From the NCBI GenBank assembly GCA_903933475.1, contig CAIZKE010000069.1:1-8880 (forward strand): 8,880 nt of DNA, given 5' to 3'. The stretch is from an uncultured Alphaproteobacteria bacterium. Lineage in GTDB: Bacteria; Pseudomonadota; Alphaproteobacteria; Caulobacterales; Caulobacteraceae. Below, one piece after another: positions 1 through 6,251 of the stretch. The position numbers and the translations under genes are program-made. Position 1 is the stretch's first letter. The number at the start of each line of letters is the position of its first letter. Under the pieces are notes generated by a model. That model saw only the letters and a list, made by a program, of their open reading frames with translations. It did no database searches and had not been told where the DNA came from.

Positions 1-1
1 C

Positions 2-376
2 GTGGGCGCCCTGATCGGGCGCGGGTGTCCCCACCTGTCCGAGGCCGAGTGCGCCGCCTACGACGCCCCCTTCCCGGACATCCGCTTCAAGGCCGGCGTC
101 CGGGCCTTCCCCGAGCGGGTCATGACCGATCCGGGCATGGAAGGCATTGAGGAGAGCCTCGCGGCCCGGGACTTCTGGTCCCGGGACTTCAAGGGCAAGA
201 CCTTCATGGCGATCGGCGAGGCCGACATGGTGCTCGGGGCCCCGGTCATGGAAGAGCTGAGGCTTAGCCTGCGCAATTGCCCGGAGCCCCTACGGATTCT
301 GGAGGCCGGGCACTTCGTTCAGGAATGGGGCGGCCCCGTCGCCGAGGCCGCCCTGAGGTCCTTCGCCGGCGGTTAG
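2..376 (+). CDS. dhmA: Haloalkane dehalogenase, HLD-I subfamily (C-terminal part)
   Basis: The gene enters from the left edge. Only the last 124 residues of a protein usually about 300 long are present, so the GTG at position 2 is an internal Val codon. The family cleaves carbon-halogen bonds hydrolytically in the cytoplasm, using an alpha/beta-hydrolase fold. Two triad members are visible: an Asp in MAIGEAD (residue 75 of the fragment) and the His in AGHFVQEWG (residue 104). Their 29-residue spacing equals Asp260 to His289 of Xanthobacter DhlA as I recall it. The cap-domain end, with AAYDAPFPD and AGVRAFP, also matches DhlA closely. The nucleophile Asp and first halide-binding Trp lie outside the window. 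Type-I homologues in Caulobacter are named dhmA. The true substrate cannot be told from sequence, and some family members have weak or unknown dehalogenase activity. The TAG stop interlocks with the stop of the opposing reductase. Confidence 0.88.
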   Translation: MGALIGRGCPHLSEAECAAYDAPFPDIRFKAGVRAFPERVMTDPGMEGIEESLAARDFWSRDFKGKTFMAIGEADMVLGAPVMEELRLSLRNCPEPLRILEAGHFVQEWGGPVAEAALRSFAGG

Positions 377-1389
377 GCCAGCTTGACCAGCATCTTGCCC
401 ATGTTGGCGCCGGTGAAGAGGCCGATGAAGGCGTCCGGCGCCGAGGCAATGCCTTCACGCACCGTCTGGCGCCACTTCAGCTTGCCCTGGCCGTGCCAGG
501 CGCCGAGTTCCTTCAGGAAGTCGCCCCTCATGTCCCAGTGGTTGGAGACGATGAAACCTTCCAGCCGCAGGTTCTTGCCGATGATCAGGGCCATGTTCGA
601 AGGGCCCGGGACCGGAGCCTCGGCATTGTACATGGAGATCATGCCGCAGATGGCGAGGCGGGCGTTGGGGCGGGCCGCGTTGAGGGCCGCTTCGAGGTGT
701 CCGCCGCCGACATTGTCGAAATAGACGTCGATCCCTTCGGGCGCGGCCTCGGCCAGGGCTGCAGTCAGGGCCGCAGCGGAGTCGCCGGTGGCCTTGTAGT
801 CGATCACCGCGTCGACCCCGATCTCGTCCTTGAGGAAACGCGCCTTCTCTGCGCCGCCGGCCGAGGCGATGACCTTGTGGCCCTTCAGTTTTGCAATCTG
901 GCAGACCAGGGAGCCCACGGCCCCGGCGGCGCCGGAGACGAAGACCACGTCACCCGGCTTGAGGGCGGCGACGCGGAGCAGGCCAGCGTAGGCGGTCAGG
1001 CCCGGCATGCCGGCGACACCCAGGAAGGCTTCGGTCGGCAGGCCGTGGGTGTCCAGCTTCTGGACGGCGCCGGCCGGGGCGTTGAAGGCCTCCCGCCAGC
1101 CGAAGTTGGACTGGACGAGATCGCCGGGCTTGAGGGACGGGTCGTTCGAGGCGATCACCTCGCCGATGGCACCGCCATCAAGGGGCCGGCCCAGCTGGAA
1201 GGGCGGGACATAGCTCTTCACGTCGTTCATGCGGCCGCGCATGTAGGGATCGACGGTCATCCAGGTGTTGCGGACCTGGACCTCTCCTGCGCCCGGCGCC
1301 GGGAGGTCAACGGAGGCGAGCTCGAAGTTGGCGGCGGCAGGCAGGCCCTGCGGACGGCTGCGCAGGCGGATTTCCCGGGATGTGGTCAT
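373..1389 (-). CDS. NADP-dependent oxidoreductase, CurA/leukotriene B4 dehydrogenase-like MDR family
   Basis: This 338-residue protein belongs to the zinc-free medium-chain dehydrogenase/reductases (COG2130: E. coli CurA/YncB, prostaglandin reductase, plant double-bond reductases). They reduce the C=C bond of alpha,beta-unsaturated ketones and aldehydes with NADPH. An N-terminal GroES-like substrate domain covers about residues 1-125, with MTVDPYMRGRM at 44-54. The Rossmann domain follows, with GMPGLTAYAGLL at 127-138 and the nucleotide loop SGAAGAVGS at 152-160. YFDNVGG lies at 223-229 and GFIVSNH at 278-284. The alcohol-dehydrogenase zinc-ligand cysteines are absent, as expected. Length is normal for the family. 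The ATG at 1387-1389 is preceded by a good Shine-Dalgarno, AGGGGGA on the minus strand (1394-1400). The gene converges on the dehalogenase with overlapping stops and diverges from the Gfo/Idh gene. The physiological substrate is unknown; a general electrophile-detoxifying role is inferred. Confidence 0.92.
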   Translation of the reverse strand: MTTSREIRLRSRPQGLPAAANFELASVDLPAPGAGEVQVRNTWMTVDPYMRGRMNDVKSYVPPFQLGRPLDGGAIGEVIASNDPSLKPGDLVQSNFGWREAFNAPAGAVQKLDTHGLPTEAFLGVAGMPGLTAYAGLLRVAALKPGDVVFVSGAAGAVGSLVCQIAKLKGHKVIASAGGAEKARFLKDEIGVDAVIDYKATGDSAAALTAALAEAAPEGIDVYFDNVGGGHLEAALNAARPNARLAICGMISMYNAEAPVPGPSNMALIIGKNLRLEGFIVSNHWDMRGDFLKELGAWHGQGKLKWRQTVREGIASAPDAFIGLFTGANMGKMLVKLA

Positions 1390-1503
1390 GTCTTCCCCCT
1401 AAATGTCTTGGTGAGGCGGCGGTGCCGCCGGTCTGTAACTGACCCCATGGTGGCGTCTGCAGGCGCGGAATGCTAGGCGCAAGCGCGGTTTGCGGAGCAG
1501 AGA
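1390..1503. promoter_or_regulatory. Divergent intergenic region between the reductase and the Gfo/Idh gene
   Basis: These 114 bases separate two divergently transcribed genes and must hold the promoter for at least the reductase, and probably also that of the rightward operon. Leftward, a purine-rich Shine-Dalgarno lies at 1394-1400. Rightward, GGAG at 1494-1497 sits six bases before the ATG at 1504. A perfect 6-bp inverted repeat lies at 1415-1429. I could not pick convincing -35/-10 pairs for either direction. GCTAGG at 1472-1477 is only a partial match to the Caulobacter -10 consensus. Confidence 0.5.
1415..1429. repeat. Short perfect inverted repeat (GGCGGC-GGT-GCCGCC)
   Basis: Six bases pair perfectly around a three-base loop, in the probable 5' leader of the leftward reductase mRNA, about 15 bases upstream of its Shine-Dalgarno. 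It could be a small leader hairpin or a protein-binding site. In DNA this GC-rich, such a short GC palindrome may also be chance. Confidence 0.3.
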
Positions 1504-2442
1504 ATGAACAAGGTCCTGAGGGGCGGCGTGATCGGGGCCGGTGTTTTCGGCGGCTACCATGCGCGCCAGTACGCCCAGGCCGAGGGCGCCCGACTGGCCG
1601 CGGTCTTTGATCCGGACCTGGAGCGCGCCCGGGAGGTCGCCGCCCGGCATGAGGCGACGGCCTTCGATGACCTCGACGCCTTCCTCGCCGATGTGGACGT
1701 GGTGACCGTGGCCTCGCCGGGTGTCCGCCACGCCGAAGGGGCGTTGGCCGCGCTCCGGGCGGGACGTCCTGTCTATGTGGAGAAGCCGCTCGCGGTGGAT
1801 CTCGAGGAGGCGGACCGCATCCTTCTGGAGGCCAGCCGTCGGGGGCTGGTCGTCGCCTGCGGTCACCAGGAGCGCGTGGTCTTCCAGGCCATCGGCCTGT
1901 TCAGCGCCCCCGAGCGCCCGCTCCGGCTCGAAGCCGTGCGCCAGGGACCGCAGAGCGAGCGTAGCCTGGATATCTCGGTGATCCTGGACCTGATGATCCA
2001 TGACCTGGACCTGGCCCTGTCCCTGGCCTCGGGCTCACCCCTGGCGGCGGAGGGGGAGGGCGACATCGCCTACAGCGGGGGCCTGGATGCCGTGCGCGCC
2101 GAAGTGACCTTCGATGATGGCTTCACGGCGGTCTTCGACGCTTCGCGGATGGCGCCGGAGCGCCGACGCAGCATGCGGGTCGTCTATCCCTCCGGGGAGC
2201 TCGAGATCGACTTCCTGGCCCGGACCTTCCGCAACACCACGGGGTTCGACCTGAACCCGGACTTTGCCGAGACCCCCGGAGCTCGCGATCCCCTCGGTGC
2301 GAGCGTGGGGGCCTTCCTGGCCTGCGTCCGGGGGGACCGGGACCGTCCGGTGGTTACCGGCGAAGAGGCGGCCCGGGCCCTCGACCTGGCCCTTGCCATC
2401 CAGCGGGCGGTGGACGAATCCGGTCCCCGCCACCATGTCTGA
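1504..2442 (+). CDS. Gfo/Idh/MocA-family NAD(P)-dependent oxidoreductase
   Basis: This 312-residue protein has the family's two-domain layout. The N-terminal Rossmann fold carries GVIGAGVFGGYH at residues 8-19, followed by the acidic end of beta-2 (VFDPD, 34-38). The family motif EKP lies at 93-95, where the Lys is the usual catalytic residue. The C-terminal alpha/beta domain includes DLMIHD at 162-167, at the place of the DxGxH substrate and catalytic motif. Members oxidise or reduce hydroxyl groups on sugars, inositols and nucleotide sugars. The DLMIHD form recalls the branch that includes nucleotide-sugar 3-dehydrogenases (WlbA, GnnA), but I cannot confirm this without alignment. GGAG six bases upstream supports the ATG start. 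The gene lies 21 bases before the glutathione peroxidase, and next but one is a predicted UDP-GlcNAc-using transferase. A link to sugar-nucleotide metabolism is therefore plausible but inferred. Confidence 0.9.
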   Translation: MNKVLRGGVIGAGVFGGYHARQYAQAEGARLAAVFDPDLERAREVAARHEATAFDDLDAFLADVDVVTVASPGVRHAEGALAALRAGRPVYVEKPLAVDLEEADRILLEASRRGLVVACGHQERVVFQAIGLFSAPERPLRLEAVRQGPQSERSLDISVILDLMIHDLDLALSLASGSPLAAEGEGDIAYSGGLDAVRAEVTFDDGFTAVFDASRMAPERRRSMRVVYPSGELEIDFLARTFRNTTGFDLNPDFAETPGARDPLGASVGAFLACVRGDRDRPVVTGEEAARALDLALAIQRAVDESGPRHHV

Positions 2443-2463
2443 CCAAACCCAAAGGAGATCGCC

Positions 2464-2958
2464 ATGACCCGCCTCTATGATTTCGACTTCACGTCCATCG
2501 ATGGCCTGCCCCTGCCGATGACGGAGTTCCGCGACCGCGCCGTCCTGGTGGTCAACACCGCCTCCCGCTGCGGCCTGACCCCCCAGTACGAGGGGCTTGA
2601 GGCCCTCTACGCGCAGTACCGTCAGCAGGGCCTCACCGTCCTGGGCGTGCCCTGTAACCAGTTCATGGGCCAGGAGCCCGGGACCGAGGCCGAGATCAAG
2701 GCATTCTGCGAGACCCGTTTCAAGATCGACTTCCCCCTGACCGCCAAGGCGGACGTCAAGGGCGCCTCGGCTCATCCCTTCTACAAGTGGGCGCTCGAAA
2801 CCCTGGGCGAGGCAGCGGATCCATCCTGGAACTTCCACAAGCTCCTGGTGGGTCGCGACGGGCAGCTGATCGCCGCCTTCGGTCCGCGCACCGATCCGCA
2901 GGCCCCCGAGATCGTCTCTGCAGTGGAGGCGGCCCTCGCCGCACCTGCCGGCGCGTGA
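2464..2958 (+). CDS. Glutathione peroxidase family protein (thiol peroxidase, BtuE/BsaA-like)
   Basis: This 164-residue enzyme is full length for bacterial GPx proteins, which reduce hydrogen peroxide and organic hydroperoxides in the cytoplasm. The catalytic tetrad is visible: Cys36 in NTASRCGLTPQ, Gln70 in PCNQFMGQEPG, and Trp122 and Asn123 in SWNFHK. It is the cysteine form, not selenocysteine. Cys82 in AFCETRF lies 46 residues after Cys36, about where the resolving Cys sits in plant and yeast thioredoxin-dependent GPx. Thioredoxin may therefore be the real reductant, despite the family name. Cys64 is the usual non-essential PCNQF cysteine. A strong Shine-Dalgarno (AAAGGAGA, 2451-2458) precedes the ATG. 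No signal peptide is seen. The stop overlaps the GTG start of the next gene, suggesting translational coupling. Confidence 0.95.
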   Translation: MTRLYDFDFTSIDGLPLPMTEFRDRAVLVVNTASRCGLTPQYEGLEALYAQYRQQGLTVLGVPCNQFMGQEPGTEAEIKAFCETRFKIDFPLTAKADVKGASAHPFYKWALETLGEAADPSWNFHKLLVGRDGQLIAAFGPRTDPQAPEIVSAVEAALAAPAGA

Positions 2959-4847
2959 CGGAGAGGGACGTCGAGAGCCTCTTCAGCGAGGCTGTCGCCC
3001 ATCACCGGGCCGGGCGCATACAGGCCGCCATTTCCGGCTACCGGGAGGCACTCGAGGTCGTCCCGGGCCATGGCCATGCGACCTACAATCTCGGGGTGGC
3101 GCAGCGCGGCCTGGGTCGGGTGCGAGAGGCGATCGCCCTCTGGACCGGTCTCGTGGAGCGCGAACCTGGCCGGATCGAGGCCCTGCTCGCCTTGAGCCGG
3201 GCCTTTCGAACGCTTGGCGATGACCCGCGGTCCCTGGACTATGCCAGCCGCGCGGCCGCCCAGGACCCGCGCTCGGCGGACGCCCACAATCTCAGGTCCA
3301 ACGCCCTGCGCAGCCTCGGGCGGAACCGCGAGGCCCTGGAGGCCCTGGATCTCGCCCTGGCAGCGGACCCGGGCTACGCCCTCGGCCACGCCAACCGCGG
3401 CCATCTTCTGTCGGCCCTGAAGCGACATGCCGAGGCCGTCCAGTCCTATCGTGCCGCGCGGAGCCTGGATCCGACCCTTCCAGACCTCACCGGTGCCCTC
3501 CTGGACCAGCAGATGCGCGGCTGCGACTGGCGGGACTTCGCGGACCTCCAGTCCGAGGTGCGCGAGGGTGTGCGGCGCGGCGAGCCCGTCACCATCCCCT
3601 TCACCTTCCTTGCGCACAATGACGACCCGGCGGACCAGATGGCCTGCGTGCGCACGCACATGAAGGTCCGCTTCCCGGAACTTCCCGCGCCGGCCTGGCG
3701 AGGCGAGACCCAGGTCCATGACCGGATCCGCGTCGCCTACGTCTCGTCGGACTTCCGCACGCACGCGGTCTCCCAGCTCCTGGCGGGGCTCCTGGAGGCG
3801 CATGACCGTTCGCGCTTCGAGATCCATGGCTACGCCCTGCCGCCGAACACGGACGATGACATGCGTCGCCGGGTGGCGGCGGCCTGTGACCGGTTCACGG
3901 ATGTCTCCGCCTGGAGCGACGAGGTCATTGTCGCGCACATGCGGGAGGCCGGCGTGGACATCGCCGTGGACCTCAACGGCTTCACGACCTTCTGCCGGCC
4001 CGGGATCTTCGTGCGCCGGTGCGCGCCCTTGCAGATCAACTACCTTGGCTATCCGGGGGCCATGGGAACCCTCGCCGCCGACTATATCCTGGCGGATCCT
4101 GTTGTCATTCCGAACGTAGAATCCGTGAATTACGACGAGAAGATCATCCGGCTTCCCTTCGCCTACCAGCCGAATGACAACCGCCGGGAGATCGCGTCCG
4201 AGACGCCGACCCGGGCGGAGGCGGGGCTGCCCGAGGGCAGCTTCGTCTTCTGCTGCTTCAATGCCAGCTACAAGATCACGCCGCCCGTCTTCGACGTCTG
4301 GGCCGATCTCCTCGCCGGCGTCCCGGGCTCGGTCCTGTGGCTGCTCGGCGGCGATCCGGTCATCGAGGCCAACCTCCGAGCCGAGGCGGCCGGCCGGGGC
4401 CTCGATCCGGACCGGCTGGTCTTTGCCCCCAAGCGGGCCCTGCCGGAACACCTGGCCCGGCACCGGCTGGCGGACCTCTTCCTCGACACCCTGCCGTACA
4501 ACGCCCACACCACGGCCAGCGACGCCCTCTGGGCCGGCTTGCCCCTGGTGACCTGCGCCGGCCGCAGCTTTGCGGCCCGGGTCGCCGCCTCCCTCCTGCG
4601 GGCCGTGGGCCTGCCTGAACTGGCGACCCCGTCTCTGGAGGCCTACCGCGACCTCGCCCTGGCCCTGGCCCGGGACCCCGACCGCCTGGGCGCCCTGAGG
4701 GACAAGCTCACCGCCAACCTCGCCACGGCGCCCCTCTTCGACACCGACAGGACCCGCCGGCAGGTCGAGGCCGCCTTCGGGATCGCCTGGCGTCGGCACC
4801 TGGCGGGCCTCGAGCCCCGCAGCTTCGACGTCCCGACGGACGCCTGA
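2955..4847 (+). CDS. TPR-repeat protein with OGT/SPINDLY-type glycosyltransferase domain (GT41)
   Basis: I chose the GTG at 2955, which forms a GTGA overlap with the upstream stop and gives 630 residues. The open frame continues upstream to 2787, but that part is antisense-like arginine-rich noise inside the peroxidase gene. Five tandem 34-residue TPR units span about residues 6-175, for example HATYNLGVAQRGLGRVREAI at 41-60. A GT-B catalytic domain covers about 255-615. Residues matching human OGT are present: His270 in SSDFRTHAVSQLL, Lys440 in CFNASYKITP, and His518/Thr519/Thr520 with Asp523 in NAHTTASDALWAGLP. LNGFT (340-344) and YLGYPG (363-368) are also typical. The family transfers GlcNAc or another sugar from a nucleotide donor to Ser/Thr of proteins, with the TPRs selecting targets. 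Caulobacter FlmG, the flagellin glycosyltransferase, has the same architecture, but no flagellar gene is seen here. There is no signal peptide or membrane segment, so it is cytoplasmic. Donor and target are unknown. Confidence 0.92.
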   Translation: MTERDVESLFSEAVAHHRAGRIQAAISGYREALEVVPGHGHATYNLGVAQRGLGRVREAIALWTGLVEREPGRIEALLALSRAFRTLGDDPRSLDYASRAAAQDPRSADAHNLRSNALRSLGRNREALEALDLALAADPGYALGHANRGHLLSALKRHAEAVQSYRAARSLDPTLPDLTGALLDQQMRGCDWRDFADLQSEVREGVRRGEPVTIPFTFLAHNDDPADQMACVRTHMKVRFPELPAPAWRGETQVHDRIRVAYVSSDFRTHAVSQLLAGLLEAHDRSRFEIHGYALPPNTDDDMRRRVAAACDRFTDVSAWSDEVIVAHMREAGVDIAVDLNGFTTFCRPGIFVRRCAPLQINYLGYPGAMGTLAADYILADPVVIPNVESVNYDEKIIRLPFAYQPNDNRREIASETPTRAEAGLPEGSFVFCCFNASYKITPPVFDVWADLLAGVPGSVLWLLGGDPVIEANLRAEAAGRGLDPDRLVFAPKRALPEHLARHRLADLFLDTLPYNAHTTASDALWAGLPLVTCAGRSFAARVAASLLRAVGLPELATPSLEAYRDLALALARDPDRLGALRDKLTANLATAPLFDTDRTRRQVEAAFGIAWRRHLAGLEPRSFDVPTDA

Positions 4848-4851
4848 GCCC

Positions 4852-6132
4852 TCAGTCCTCGCGGATTCGGCTGTTGCGCCGGGTGTCCGGCATGAGGACG
4901 TAGGTCGCGAGGGACAACAGGATCACCGCCGTTACGTAGATGTAGAAGCCCGGTTCGCGCCCCGCACTCTTGAAGCTGAGGGCCACGAACTCGGCGGTGC
5001 CCCCGAACAGGGCGTTGGCGATGGCGTAGGGCAGGGCGACACCCAGGGCGCGGATCTCCGTCGGGAACATCTCAGCCTTCACGATGGCGCTGACCGAGGT
5101 GTAGCCGCTGACCACGGCGAGGCAGCCGACCACGATGAGGAAGGCGGCCCAGGGATCACGGGTTTCGGCGAGGGCGGAGAGGGCGGGCCAGGTCATCAGC
5201 GTTCCGCCGATCCCGAAGGCCAGGAGCAGGGCCCGTCGGCCGAAACGGTCGGAAAGGGCACCGGACAGGGGCTGGAGCAGGACGAAGACGGCCAGGGCCG
5301 CCGTGGTGATCAGGTTCGACTGGTCTTTCGAGAAGCCTGAGGTGTTGACCAGGAACTTCTGCATGTAGGTGCCAAAGGTGTAGTAGGCGAGGGTCCCACC
5401 GGCGGTCAGGCCCATGACGATCAGGGTCTCGCGGGGGTATTCGCGCACCAGCCTCAAGGTTGCCGTGGGCGAGGCGTCCCGGGCCTTGAAGGACGGGGTC
5501 TCTTCCATCCCGCTCCGCATCAGCAGGACGGTCGCCGCGATCAGGGCGCCGACGATGAAGGCCACGCGCCAGCCCCAGGCGTTCATCTGGTCTGGCGTCA
5601 GGACGGCCGTCAGGACCAGCAGCAGCAGGAGGGCCAGCAGCTGGCCGGTCATCAGGGTGGAGTAGAAGACCCCCGACCAGAAGCCACGCCGGTCCCGCGC
5701 CGCCATTTCCGAGAGGTAGGTGGCGCTGGCCCCGTACTCGCCGCCCATGCTGACGCCCTGGAGGATACGGGCGAAGACCAGGATGGCGGGGGCCGCCAGG
5801 CCGATCTGGTCATGCCCCGGGCAGAGGCCGATGATCAGGGAGCCCAGGCACATGAGGGCCACAGAGGCGATCATGGCCGCACGCCGCCCCGACCGGTCGC
5901 CGTAGAGCCCCATGATCCAGGCGCCGAAGGGCCGGGCCAGGAAGCCGACGGCATAGACCGCCGCCGATCCCAGCAGCTGGGCGGTCTGGTCTCCCTTCGG
6001 GAAGAAGGTCGGCGCGAAGTAGAGGGCGAAGGCGGCGTAGACGAACCAGTCGAAGGTCTCGACCATGTTGCCCGCCGAGGCCGCCAGGATCGAGCGCATC
6101 CGGGAAGGGCCCGCAGTCTGGTTGTGCGCCAT
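4852..6132 (-). CDS. kgtP: MFS metabolite:H+ symporter, alpha-ketoglutarate permease (KgtP)-like
   Basis: This 426-residue inner-membrane protein has about twelve hydrophobic segments. It has the two MFS motif-A loops: GLYGDRSGRR at residues 75-84 after helix 2 and GALSDRFGRR at 291-300 after helix 8. The metabolite:H+ symporter signature is clear: ASAGNMVETFDWFVYA at 18-33 and ARILQGVSMGGEYGAS at 121-136. Similarity to E. coli KgtP, from memory, runs the whole length (YTFGTYMQKFLVNTSG, VKAEMFPTEIRALGV, YAIANALFGGTAEFVALS). Proton-coupled uptake of 2-oxoglutarate or another carboxylate is thus the best guess. ProP or ShiA-like specificity is less likely but not excluded. A G-run at 6139-6144 serves as a modest Shine-Dalgarno before the ATG at 6132; Met12 is an alternative start. 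Its stop is four bases from that of the GT41 gene, leaving no room for a dedicated terminator. It is divergent from ilvD. Confidence 0.9.
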   Translation of the reverse strand: MAHNQTAGPSRMRSILAASAGNMVETFDWFVYAAFALYFAPTFFPKGDQTAQLLGSAAVYAVGFLARPFGAWIMGLYGDRSGRRAAMIASVALMCLGSLIIGLCPGHDQIGLAAPAILVFARILQGVSMGGEYGASATYLSEMAARDRRGFWSGVFYSTLMTGQLLALLLLLVLTAVLTPDQMNAWGWRVAFIVGALIAATVLLMRSGMEETPSFKARDASPTATLRLVREYPRETLIVMGLTAGGTLAYYTFGTYMQKFLVNTSGFSKDQSNLITTAALAVFVLLQPLSGALSDRFGRRALLLAFGIGGTLMTWPALSALAETRDPWAAFLIVVGCLAVVSGYTSVSAIVKAEMFPTEIRALGVALPYAIANALFGGTAEFVALSFKSAGREPGFYIYVTAVILLSLATYVLMPDTRRNSRIRED

Positions 6133-6251
6133 GAAGAACCCCCCGATTTTTCGCCGATCTAGCCTGCTTTGCCGCCCCTGTCGCCGCCAGGGCTTCCAAC
6201 CCTACCGCCCGGCGTCTAGGGAGAACTCCACATCGACGAGGAGGCCCCGCC
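6133..6251. promoter_or_regulatory. Divergent intergenic region between the permease and ilvD
   Basis: These 119 bases must supply the promoter for ilvD rightward and the permease leftward. For ilvD I see a strong Shine-Dalgarno, GAGGAGG at 6238-6244, seven bases before the ATG, but no clear -35/-10 pair. I did not see a leader peptide rich in Ile/Val/Leu codons followed by a terminator hairpin, so classical attenuation is not supported. Confidence 0.5.
6156..6184 (-). promoter_or_regulatory. Candidate promoter of the KgtP-like gene
   Basis: On the minus strand GCTAGATC (6156-6163) matches perfectly the Caulobacter housekeeping -10 consensus GCTANAWC. Fourteen bases upstream lies GCGACAG (6178-6184), a weak match (4 of 7) to the TTGACGS -35 element, at an allowed spacing of 10-14. 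Transcription would start about 15-18 bases before the ATG, leaving just the Shine-Dalgarno. The -35 region also lies in a small inverted repeat (CCCTG at 6176-6180, CAGGG at 6188-6192). The assignment depends on the host being a Caulobacter relative. Confidence 0.4.

Noticed and set aside
277..1476. 399-codon open frame on the plus strand, antisense to the CurA-like reductase
   Set aside because: It is a shadow of a well-conserved minus-strand gene. It also overlaps the end of the dehalogenase and has no convincing ribosome binding site or domain.
1399..2001. 200-codon minus-strand frame across the divergent spacer and the Gfo/Idh gene
   Set aside because: It would fill the promoter spacer and run antisense to conserved Rossmann-fold coding. 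Its composition is that of a shadow frame.
2035..2838. 267-codon minus-strand frame across the Gfo/Idh and peroxidase genes
   Set aside because: It spans two real plus-strand genes and the gap between them, and its translation has no domain-like pattern.
2781..4799. 672-codon open frame on the minus strand, antisense to the glycosyltransferase
   Set aside because: It mirrors the G/C-rich third-position bias of the true gene. Its translation is Gly/Arg/Val/Gln-rich with no recognisable domain, whereas the plus strand has clear TPR and GT41 motifs.
6176..6192. Inverted repeat CCCTG/CAGGG as an ilvD attenuator or riboswitch stem
   Set aside because: It is only five pairs, with no leader peptide, no alternative pairing and no T-run, so regulation by RNA structure cannot be supported.
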